Positions 1 through 8,132 of a stretch of 12,559 bases of DNA are shown here, piece by piece. Every line of letters begins with the position of its first letter. The stretch's first letter is position 1. Source of the stretch: Terana coerulea (lineage: Eukaryota > Basidiomycota > Agaricomycetes > Polyporales > Phanerochaetaceae); contig JAKOGH010000797.1 in NCBI GenBank assembly GCA_024811115.1, positions 1-12,559 on the forward strand, in the 5' to 3' direction. Below the pieces are notes generated by a model. It worked only from the letters and a program-made list of their open reading frames with translations, made no database searches and was not told the origin of the DNA. Both the position numbers and the translations under genes were made by a program.

Positions 1-1
1 C

Positions 2-91
2 GACTTCATCCAGACTCTGAGGAGTATAACTGATTATCACAGGCAGCTTTCTAAGCATGGTAGAATATAAATAAATTTATTGCTCAATAAA
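2..91 (+). other. Possible 3' end of an upstream gene with poly(A) signals
   Basis: The frame beginning at base 2 is open for 22 codons and ends in TAA at 68-70. It is followed at once by two AATAAA hexamers, at 70-75 and 86-91. This is the arrangement expected at the tail of a + strand gene whose body lies left of the window. The short peptide (ending QLSKHGRI) is not one I recognise, and such a short open frame can occur by chance, so this is only a suggestion. Bases 92-261 show nothing further that I can name. Confidence 0.25.
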
Positions 92-261
92 CAGCTCACG
101 CACATTATGGCGAGTGCGCGTGGCGCTACGACCACCTTCCTCTTGAGAAATCTGCGGGTTTCAATTCTCGCTTGCGCGCACCGGTTCAGTGCTCCCAGCC
201 GCCTTGCAAAGTATTATATTGTTATGATACGAAGGTGGTTGGTTCGAGCCTAGAGTAAGTT

Positions 262-708
262 TGGACTATAGCATTTGCAGCAGCCCAGTGCCGCTGCCGG
301 ACCAGGGGCGACGGCACGGATTTCGACGCAAAGCTCTACAAGGGCGGTTTCGCATATCAGGCCTCTTTCCGTACTGGCCTAGCTGTCAACGAGCACGTGC
401 GGAAGGCGGCCACACTGCAACACTTCACGTATCTCAACCTACCGGCAGGTCACACCAGTGGACTCCGCATACCCAAGGCAATGGTTGGTGGCGTCATCAT
501 GATCATCTATGCCTTTCCGCACTTGCTGGGATGGGCAGACACTTGCAACGGAAAGAGCGCTTTCGTGCATTTGGCGACAGTAGCTCTCCTGACTGGCGTG
601 CTAACCGTGCCTTGCATAGTTGTTCGACTTTTCGTGCTTGACAGAGTTCTTCTACTGGTTGGTCTTCGATGTTCATGTTGGCTATTTTACCTCTGTTACA
701 TGCCGTAG
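262..708 (+). pseudogene. Possible decayed fungal membrane-protein fragment
   Basis: One frame is open from about 259 to the TAG at 706-708, with its first ATG only at 397. The part before that ATG (for example DFDAKLYKGGFAYQASF) reads like ordinary protein, so a true start would lie upstream or be lost. The C-terminal half is hydrophobic, with one segment near GGVIMIIYAFPHLLGW and another near VPCIVVRLFVLDRVLLLVGL, consistent with two membrane helices. The layout resembles basidiomycete multi-pass membrane proteins of unknown function, but the expected hydrophilic link between the helices fits better in a neighbouring frame, which suggests a frameshift. A GTAAGT at 255-260 lies only about 20 bases before a TTGCAG, too close for a normal intron. 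It could instead be a chance open frame. Confidence 0.25.
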
Positions 709-857
709 TGGATATTTAGTAGTAGCAGCATAAAGCAGCTTCGAGCTGCGAGCAGATGCACTTCTTCAGCCGTTGTGATCGAGTTATTGGCCTCATATTG
801 GTTGATTTTTCGAAATTTGCCCTTTCATACTTTGGTACTTTCAGGGCACGTTTGTGG

Positions 858-865
858 ATAGTCAC
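858..865. repeat. Left 8-bp target site duplication of the hAT-type element
   Basis: ATAGTCAC lies directly outside the left terminal inverted repeat. The identical octamer lies directly outside the right repeat. An 8-bp duplication is the hallmark of hAT-superfamily insertion. Confidence 0.9.
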
Positions 866-877
866 TAGTGTTGCCGA

Positions 878-1027
878 AGTTCAGTTCAGTTCAGTTCGGG
901 TCCATTTTTGTCAGAACCAAACCAGAACCAAGTGTTTAGCAGCCGAACCTGAACCAAACTGAACTGAACCAGTATGAACTGGTTCGGTTGGTTCAGTTCA
1001 GGGTTCGAACTGGTTCGAACCATTGAA
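878..1027. repeat. Left subterminal GGTTC/GAACC array
   Basis: This stretch holds many GAACC, GAACT, GGTTC and AGTTC pentamers in both orientations, first mainly GAACC and then mainly GGTTC from about 978. The segment starting GAACCAAGTGTTTAGCAGCC at 925 has a close direct copy near 1422. The inner part, around 1000-1027, contains the self-complementary run GGTTCGAAC followed by GGTTCGAACC. These are probably transposase-binding or hairpin-forming sites of the hAT-type element. Confidence 0.8.
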
Positions 1028-1363
1028 CCATGTATATATCAGCTTTACTCTGTCAAATCAGTATAATTGCAATGGTAGATTATAATAGAGTTATATATTG
1101 ACATCCAGAAGAGTTTGTATAGTGCAAAAGCCTTACATTATGATGTTTTGAAGCTCAGTGTCTGATAGAGGCTGCCAGTTGCCTTTTTGGCAGCTATTGA
1201 TGGCATCATATATACACCAAAACATAAGCAGAGTAACATTTGATGCTCAGTTTACAAGCACAACAATGAAAAAATAGTTTAGACATGCTATAGTAAGTAA
1301 GTTCATGTACTTTTCTCTATGAATCCCAGCACAAATACACTACATAACATATACATAGTTCAT

Positions 1364-1520
1364 GGTTCGAACCGGTTCAAACTTGGTTCAGAGCGCGACA
1401 GCCATGCCCGAACCAAGAACCGAACCAAGTTATTTAGAGGCCGAACCAGAACCGAACCAAACTGAACCACACGGTTCGGTTCATCGGTTCAGGTTTTGAA
1501 CCGCCGAACCGAACTGAACT
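1364..1520. repeat. Right subterminal GGTTC/GAACC array
   Basis: It mirrors the left array. It opens with GGTTCGAACCGGTTC, continues with many GAACC units, and includes at about 1422-1468 a near copy of the left segment at 925-967. It ends with GGTTC units just inside the terminal inverted repeat. Both direct and inverted similarity between the two arrays is visible. Confidence 0.8.
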
Positions 1521-1532
1521 TCGGCAACACTA

Positions 1533-1540
1533 ATAGTCAC
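1533..1540. repeat. Right 8-bp target site duplication
   Basis: ATAGTCAC is identical to the octamer at 858-865. Removing the element plus one copy restores a continuous pre-insertion sequence, GTGGATAGTCACCGTGG. Confidence 0.9.
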
Positions 1541-2618
1541 CGTGGTTAGGTGTTTGTAGTATGTAGCTGTAAACGCGAACATCAAGGATTGCAATGTATA
1601 TTTCATTCATGCATTTTTGTGTTGTTCAAACTCAGACAAGGAGTGATTCTGCCATTATTTCGACCTCGCGACGCAGCGAGCATTACAGCTTATATTGATT
1701 ATTTCTGACCTGATACCACATTGCCAAATGCTCATTACCTTGAACTTAGACATGGGCCCGGGTCAGAGCTTAGTACTCAAAGACCATTCCAAATGCGCGA
1801 CAAGAAGCTGAATAGTCCATCCAAAGGATGGCAGTATAGTACGACGTTATCATAAGATCCTGGTGGTTGCAGCATGACACTCCGACAGCTGTTCTGAGGT
1901 ATCACAGCTGGAGAGTCGCGCGCTTCGCGAACATGCAGGAGGCGGTAACTGAGCTGCGACATTCTTCATGTCTGACGAGCACAGCGGCTCCTTTCTGTCC
2001 GCATACAGCCAGCCACCTATGCGCCATGCGCCGCCTCCTGAGTCGTCCGCAGCGATTGTGCTCCCAAAACATGTCAGCTTCCTCACCGCAAGCGGCACAA
2101 GCCAACACCCACCCTTGGCGTGCGCTTCAAATACTTCAGTGACTACCCAACGAGTTGTTAGCGAGCGAGTACTATTCAGAAGCGACATCACGGGCTTACC
2201 TCTGCACTGGAAATCTCCGGAGCCCCGCCTTCAACTTTGTTCTTCGACCGACAATGCGTGAGCATGCCGCAGCCCGAACAGTAGGACGCTGTGCGCGTCT
2301 CGACGGGCATCCATCGGTGCTTCAGGGAATTGAATAGGAATGTCAGCGTATGGACTCCACGTTCGAGCGGGGTATAAATCCTTCAAGCCGTGAATCAAAC
2401 GTATGAGCTGGTAAGGGGAGGTGTGCTGGAATGAGAATGTACCAGTCAATGAACTCCGCCCATTTCCTTGCAATGTAGGCACTGTCTTGGCGGTGCGGTC
2501 GTATAGGTCCCAGCAACGTTGCATTCAGCAAAATCGCGGCTTAGTAGCACCGAGAGGCGGTCTGCTTCGTTGGCAGATATATCCCAAGCCCAGCAAGCCG
2601 ATCCTGGCGTGGACACCT
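1541..2618. other. Intergenic stretch without a supportable gene
   Basis: Several open frames of 60-113 codons overlap on both strands between about 1850 and 2530. None shows a motif I recognise, a convincing start context or a consistent exon pattern. The - strand frames at 2231-2524 and 2343-2531 include a segment (KWAEFIDWYILIPAHLP) with a protein-like look and could be a worn exon of an unknown gene, but I cannot support it. The region just right of the hAT-type element (1541-1740) is AT-rich and unremarkable. Confidence 0.5.
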
Positions 2619-2972
2619 CATCAGCAAAACGTACAAGCACTGACGACTGATGAGCGCTGACGAGCACTGAGAGCGCTTGACGAATGGTTTGGAACCGAAG
2701 TTCGAGCCCTGCTGAAGCCGGACTTTTGCTAAATTTTGTATTTTCTTAGTTCCTCATGTTTCATAAGCTATGCTGGACATCAATGATGATGGTTTACTCA
2801 CCGAAGCTTTGCTGCAAGAGACGGATGCAAGAGGGGTCAAAAACGTCTGAGAGCGCTCAAAACGACTACTGAGACTGGCGGGCGCTGACGGCACTGAAGG
2901 GACTGAAGCGCACTGAGATGGCTTCATCAGTACCTGTCAGTACCGTTCAGCGCCAATGCAACTTTGCTGATG
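2619..2972. mobile_element. Candidate degenerate transposon with CACTGA/GCGCTGA repeats
   Basis: CATCAGCAAA at 2619-2628 is exactly inverted at 2963-2972 (TTTGCTGATG). Just inside both ends are clusters of short related words (CACTGA, GCGCTGA, GGACTGA, GTACTGA), at about 2636-2685 and 2850-2955. The arrangement resembles subterminal arrays of DNA transposons and spans about 354 bases without an open frame. Against this, I see no matching target duplication at the edges and the inverted repeat is only 10 bases long, so the boundaries may be wrong or the element may be old. I cannot assign a superfamily. Confidence 0.35.
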
Positions 2973-4794
2973 CTCGAGGGATCATATCCGAGTGAAGAAC
3001 GGCTTGGGGTGTCCTGTCTGATAAAAAGACACGGTCAAATTTTGCTGCCTGCATCCTTCTGCAGAGGTCAATGGACAAAGACCTACCATTGATTCGAAAC
3101 TTCGGAGTAGTTCTTGAGAATGCCTTGAGGATAGGCAGGGCGGTTGCAGCAACTTGAGTGCGGCGTGCGGAACGTCAAGCGGTGGTCCCGACGTCGTCAT
3201 AGGCTTTATATATCCCCTGACTGCATGAGATTGACGGATAGAATGCCAACATGTGGCGAGGGATGTCGACCACCGTGCAGGGTGTCAGTCATAGCCCCAG
3301 CTCCGTTCGGGAGTCGAGCCGCCGCGACCCGACGTGCAACCCGAAGTGGAGATGTCGGGATATTGTGTACTATGCTCGTCGGATATGTACTATGCACAGA
3401 AGCCGAGTAGAATATTAATGGAATGGTTGCGGATATTGATGAAGGAGAGGATGTCATTCGAGTCGCGACTTGCTGCGAGACGCGGCGCGTGTCCATAAGC
3501 GCCTTTCTTCGCAACTCTCCTCCGTACTTGTCCATACAATTCCCGTCAGTACACCAACATCCTTCCAATGGCTTCACAAGACCGAAGTTAACTCCAATTA
3601 TCATGGCTTGCGAGCGGGTGCTGATCTCGAGCACTTACGCGTCAAATTGACTCGCACGCGACGCCTTGCGGACTCCTGAACGGCGAGCGCAGCGGAACTA
3701 CTCCTGCGGCCAGCGCAGTCTTCACCATGCAGGCTGTACGCGTACTGCGCAGTAGCGCAATAGTATGTGTAGCGACGGTGCATAATGCGGACATGGAACG
3801 CCAGCGAGCAGCCATGGCCGACCGCACCAGATTCAAAGCTCTATAGTCGACCTCTCCTCCACTCAGCAAGGACCGGACGCTTTGAAGTAGCCGCGGAGTT
3901 TGGTGTTCGTAGGACTGCTTTGGAACGTACAGGATGCTTTAGCTTGGATGGGATGCGGGCAGGGTCCACGCAAGGGTGTTATGGTGGGCGTGGCTCACTC
4001 GAGGTGCGTACTACTGATTATATGTGCGAATTCATCAACGCTCATTATCATGCAGGGCTCAAATCTCCCACGCAAGCAGTCGATTCAGCGAAGGCTATCC
4101 AAGAACCCATTTGGCTCGCGGGCTCAGTCACTCAAGGCCAACTGGTACAGAGGCACGAGAGTCGAACAGCGAGTTTAGGCGCAGGTCTGTGACCAATCTA
4201 TACCTAGTCGTCGTCTGTCCGACTTATTGATCATGACTGCTGGTAGGCGGTCATCTATGTCGCGGATACCTGAAGACTGTCAGAAACCTCTCGCGTTCCT
4301 CCGAGCCGTGCTCTCCTGCCATCCCTGCGAACCTCACCAGTGCGAATCGCCGTTCAAGGACCGAGATGTCCATTCGCCTCACGATAAGCTCATTCCTGGT
4401 GGTCTTCATCATGGTTCTTTCGGTCAAGCGAGCTTGAGCGAAGCACTTGGCTATGCTTTGATTTGTACCGGGTGACCTTCACGTGCGCCGATTATGCCGT
4501 CTGAGGAAGACACGGGTAACGGAAGCTCTCGGGCCAGACGATATGACTTGGAGACATCCCCGATGCATGCGACGGTGACCTCCTCACCCACTTTCACTTC
4601 GACTGTTGGTTTCCTACTTCAACCGACGACGACGGGCACCCTCAATACCCAACCACGTCCATTCGACCGCGACCGTTTGCAGAATTAGATCCCGGATCTC
4701 CGTCGGCGTGAAGGTACAAGGGAAACTGTGGAAGCGCTTGTTCGTTAACTCTGACACCCTTTCCAGACTTGAAACTTTCCATACAGGCATTACG
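2973..4794. other. Long stretch with no supportable gene
   Basis: Open frames here include one of 142 codons on the - strand (3206-3634) and one of 135 codons on the + strand (3785-4192). Neither shows recognisable motifs, and each overlaps comparable frames in other phases. This is what moderately GC-rich non-coding DNA produces. A 72-codon - strand frame at 2982-3200 starts just downstream of a TATATAAA sequence but has no recognisable content. The last few hundred bases should hold the promoter of the zinc-finger gene that starts at 4795; I see no clear TATA box there. Confidence 0.5.
3205..3212 (-). promoter_or_regulatory. TATA-like box, minus strand
   Basis: The - strand reads TATATAAA, a good match to a TATA box. 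The first ATG of the - strand frame 2982-3200 begins only about five bases downstream, which is too close for normal initiation. A later in-frame ATG near 3089 lies at a more usual distance. No recognised product follows, so this may be fortuitous. Confidence 0.15.
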
Positions 4795-5750
4795 ATGGTG
4801 TACTGCGATCGCTGCGATAGATACTTCAATAACCAAAATGCTCTGAACCAGTACATCAACAGCTCTTACAGGCACTGGATGTGTTGGGCCTGTGACCGCG
4901 ACTTTGGTACTTGCGAAGCCAGGCTCCAGCACTGGACGAACAGCTCGCTGCACAACTACTGCCGTGAACATGAAGAGCACTTCGATAGTTACGACGAGCT
5001 GGAAGATCACTATGACGAGGAACATTTCTATTGCAGGGAGTGCGACTCAGAGATGGTGAGTGTGAGCTTGTAGTCGTCAGAGGTGGTAGATGGGCTGATG
5101 GAGACTGTTGCGCGTAGTTCTTTTCATCCTTGGAAGAAGAGGACGAGCACAAGGAGCAGGTACACTGGTACTGCGTTCCATGTCGGCGTATTTTCCAGAA
5201 CGAGAACAACCTCCGGCAACACCAGAACTCTTCCACCCACAAGCCCAAGACTATCGTCTGTCCTGGACGAGGCTGCAAAAATGCCTTCATCACTCATTCC
5301 CACCTCGTGCTTCACCTCGAGTCCGGCACATGTCCCTCTGGTATGACGCGGCACAAAGTCGATCGGATCACCATTCAACGCGACAGCAACGGTATCATAA
5401 CCGACCGCCGCCGACTCATCCAATACGGAGATGGCTCGTACCACAAACCGGCGATCATCGAGTCCTATGCGACGAAGCACTCGTGGAACGGGGACGCATA
5501 CGAATGCGTGCTGTGCCACAAGACGTTCAGCCAGCTACCTTCGTTGAATGCGCATTTGAAGAGCCCGGCGCACGCGGACAAGATCTACCGTTGCCCTACG
5601 GTATTCAAAGGCTGCAGTACGCAGTTCCGGACGCTGAGTGCGCTGGTTCAACATGTCGAGAATGCAAGCTGCGGGATCAGGAAGTTTAGGGGGCCAATGA
5701 GGGATATGTTGGAGGACGTCACCAGTCGCATGCACCGGCTGACGTTCTGA
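4795..5750 (+). CDS. C2H2-type zinc-finger protein, paralogue 1 (two exons)
   Basis: Exons are 4795-5055 and 5118-5750, giving 297 residues. The 62-base intron has a GTGAGT donor and a GCGTAG acceptor. Without splicing, the frame stops at 5071-5073. The start is chosen because MVYCDRC aligns with MIYCKHC of the paralogue at 7023. Zinc fingers visible by residue: finger 1 C4/C7 with Tyr20 where the first His should be; finger 2 C30/C33/H46/H53; an irregular His-rich finger from about C56; finger 4 C106/C109/H122/H128; finger 5 C135/C140/H153/C159 (C2HC), followed by PSG; finger 6 C217/C220/H233/H239; finger 7 C246/C253/H266/C272 (C2HC). The repeated fingers suggest nucleic-acid binding, probably nuclear, but no target can be named. 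It resembles an expanded agaricomycete family of unknown role. It lies in tandem with its paralogue, separated by about 1.27 kb. Confidence 0.88.
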
Positions 5751-7022
5751 CTGGTGAGTGAGCCGACGAAGATGAAGGGAGCATTGGTCAGACTGGTGAC
5801 TTCAAGAAGGACGAAATGTTCATGTCTCACGTATTGCAGTTCTAGAAATTGGGCGCAGGTCGCTGGACCAAAGGAAAAGATTTTATGTCGATCATTGTAT
5901 GTTAGGTATTACTAAACGCCCATTCTATGCTACTGCTGCGCTGAAAACCGCGGAATCCCTCATCTCTCATGTGCTGACCAGGCTACGGGCCGAGTGAGGG
6001 TTGAAAGCGGCAAGGCGTCGGTGATCCGGCGCCCGGCGCTCCGTCGCGCCGCCGTTCCAGTGCCACTTCCGAGTCCCCGGCTTCCCTTTCACTTTCGCGA
6101 TACTTGCACTTTGACCGTCCTTGACCTTACACCATCTCATGGTCACCGTGGCCGCCACGATGCGCAAATAGGTGTGAGAAAGTGGCTCTGCCCGCAGCGG
6201 CATAGTACACTGCTTCGTATCATGATGAGGTGCGTTTCGTGAATTAATATTGCGAAGACCGCAAAGTATACAATATATACACTTTCTAACAAAGTGGGCC
6301 CCGCGGCTGGACTGATAGGATTATAAACTGAAAGCTCGGCGAACGCTGCGTATTGTGCACAGTAGTGCATGCCGGTCTTGAACGGGACCGTTGGAGCGAT
6401 GCATACCAACCTGCAACCATGGGCTGCCATTCGACACCAGGCGGCATATGCCACAAATGAGGTGAGCTGCCCTTGACTATGATTTTAACGTCTATTCGGT
6501 TTGATAGGTACCCTGTGGCTAAGCTCAATTCATCACCACTTCGACTTCAGCTTGTGTTTCTTCACGCTTTCTGTGTTCTCAAGGAGATGCGACTACACTG
6601 CGCCGAATGTCTTGAGACATGCAAGTATCATTGCAATAATCTACTTCTTATCGGCTGATTTTCATGTGAAGGCCCATGATATCGCGTAGTGAGGAACAGA
6701 TTCTCAGCAATGGAAGCTCTGATCCCACACAATAGAGCCTGAGAACGTTCTGTGTTACCGTTGTCTATCACCGACGACCACCCCGGCATTTTCAACACCG
6801 CCTATTCTCTTTCATTGACGACACTCAGGCTAAAGTAGGCACTCCTTCACATTCATCGTTCTCAACTCACTGGCCGCCCCTCGTTCTATGACGCCCTTGT
6901 CGAGTTGAGACTATCTCCGAACGTGATCAAGGCGCGTCTGGGAACGGTCCAATGTATCTTATACTCACTCTTGAACGTATAGCGGCGTACTGGACGACCA
7001 AAACCACTTGTACTGATACATC
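5751..7022. other. Intergenic region between the two zinc-finger genes
   Basis: About 1.27 kb without a gene I can support. It contains the 3' flank of the first zinc-finger gene, a GC-rich patch near 6020-6080, an AT-rich stretch near 6265-6290 and the promoter region of the second gene. A well-formed intron-like segment at about 6460-6507 (GTGAGC to GATAG) is followed by two overlapping open frames up to about 6689. The exons it would join do not read as a protein I recognise, so I do not call a gene. No third zinc-finger copy is visible. Confidence 0.5.
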
Positions 7023-7961
7023 ATGATATACTGCAAACACTGCCCGAAAGGTTTCATCGATCAGAATGCACTCAGCCAGCACATCAACGCCGTGCACTGG
7101 ATGTGTGGGGACTGCGAGCGCGCCTTCAAATCTTGCAGTGTGAGGGAGCAACACTGGTCGACAAGTTCACGACACAACTGTCGCCAGCACGACAGGCATT
7201 TCGATAGGTACAGCGACCTGGAGAATCACTACGACGGCTCGGAGGAACACTACTATTGTAGGGAATGTAAAAGGTATGCCTTCACTCCGTCGAGTCGATT
7301 CTCGCGCACTGATCATGAGGGCTTTCGAACGAAGTTCTTCTCGTCTTTAGAAGAAGAAGAAAAGCACAAGGAGGACGAACACGACTACTGTGTCCCATGT
7401 CGGCGGGTTTTCCAGACCAAGAATGGACTCCGGCAGCACATGAAGTCCTCAAAACATAAGCACAAGACTATCCCCTGTCTTGCACACAGCTGCGATAAAG
7501 CCTTCATCACCCGCTCCCATCTCATCCTTCACCTCGAGTTTGGCGCATGCCCTTCCGGGGTGATGCGACACCACGTCGACCGCTGGGCTATTGCATACGA
7601 CATCCACCGGGTCATCACGGATGAGGAGCGACTCGTCCGAGACTTCAGCGGCATATACCGCAGGCCGGCAACTGGAGAGTACGACGATGAAGATTTGTGG
7701 GACGGGCGTGCATACAGATGCCCGCTGTGTAGCAACACGTTTCCCAGCCTTCTCTCGCTGCAGGCCCATCTTAAGAGCCCGGTGCATGAGGCCAAAATAT
7801 ATCAGTGCTCAGCAGCGCGTGATGGGTGCGACGCGCATTTCTCGACGCTGAGTGCGCTAGTGCAGCACACGGAGAATACGAGCTGCGAAGTACGAATGCT
7901 CAAACAGCTCATCAGGGAGTTATTGGATTATGTGACTAATCGGATGGACGAGTGGTATTGA
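7023..7961 (+). CDS. C2H2-type zinc-finger protein, paralogue 2 (single open frame)
   Basis: An uninterrupted frame of 312 residues, clearly homologous to the gene at 4795 along its whole length. Fingers by residue: C4/C7/H20/H25; C28/C31/H44/H51; an irregular His-rich unit from C53; C123/C126/H139/H145; C152/C157/H170/C176 (C2HC) followed by PSG; C233/C236/H249/H255; C262/C269/H282/C288 (C2HC). Unlike paralogue 1, finger 1 is complete. Residues about 84-104 (YAFTPSSRFS onward) have no counterpart in paralogue 1 and correspond to the place of its intron. The sequence there begins with a GTATGC donor-like site at 7274, has an ACTGATCA branch-like site, and ends in AAG at 7334. Splicing those 61 bases would shift the frame and stop within a few codons, so the unspliced reading is preferred. 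It probably binds nucleic acid; target unknown. An AT-rich 3' flank follows at about 7974-7998. It converges with the kinase gene, 171 bases away. Confidence 0.88.
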   Translation: MIYCKHCPKGFIDQNALSQHINAVHWMCGDCERAFKSCSVREQHWSTSSRHNCRQHDRHFDRYSDLENHYDGSEEHYYCRECKRYAFTPSSRFSRTDHEGFRTKFFSSLEEEEKHKEDEHDYCVPCRRVFQTKNGLRQHMKSSKHKHKTIPCLAHSCDKAFITRSHLILHLEFGACPSGVMRHHVDRWAIAYDIHRVITDEERLVRDFSGIYRRPATGEYDDEDLWDGRAYRCPLCSNTFPSLLSLQAHLKSPVHEAKIYQCSAARDGCDAHFSTLSALVQHTENTSCEVRMLKQLIRELLDYVTNRMDEWY

Positions 7962-8132
7962 AGTAGACGAGGATGATAAATATGTATTTTTAAATGTGTG
8001 CTATACGCTGCCGCTCGTCCGAGTTGACTTGTGCCCATCGGCTCACGAAGCTAATCACAAGAGCAACCTAATCAGAACAAAACCCGGGCTTGTTAAGGAC
8101 GACGGCGTGAGGGAGCAACAATGGAGAACACT

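Larger units (their letters stand above)
866..1532. mobile_element. Non-autonomous hAT-type transposon (MITE-like), 667 bp
   Basis: The left end begins TAGTGTTGCCGAAGTTCAGT and the right end is its inverse; 22 bases match perfectly. The ends are flanked by an exact 8-base duplication, ATAGTCAC. A TAGTG/CAGTG-type terminus with an 8-base duplication is characteristic of the hAT superfamily. Both subterminal regions are packed with GGTTC/GAACC motifs, the kind of repeated sites that hAT transposases bind. The middle (about 1031-1365) is AT-rich and has no substantial open frame, so the element has no transposase and must have been mobilised by one encoded elsewhere. Perfect repeats and duplication imply a fairly recent insertion. 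It sits in what looks like non-coding sequence, so no gene is visibly broken by it. Confidence 0.88.

Noticed and set aside
225..255. A tRNA T-arm suggested by GGTTCGAGCC
   Set aside because: The neighbouring bases do not form the T stem, and no acceptor stem or A box is found at suitable spacing.
878..1520. GGTTC/GAACC repeats as a CRISPR-like array
   Set aside because: The units are only five bases, lie in both orientations without regular spacers, and are bounded by transposon ends in a eukaryote-type sequence.
3206..3634. A 142-codon - strand frame as a gene
   Set aside because: Low-information composition without motifs; equally long frames occur on the opposite strand.
3785..4192. A 135-codon + strand frame as a gene
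   Set aside because: No recognisable motif, no intron pattern, and two other overlapping + strand frames of similar quality.
4606..4794. An upstream ATG at 4606 as the start of the first zinc-finger gene
   Set aside because: The extra 63 residues have no counterpart in the paralogue, whose start aligns with the ATG at 4795.
5994..6242. Overlapping + and - strand frames near 5967-6242
   Set aside because: They are mutual shadows in a GC-rich patch with no recognisable domain.
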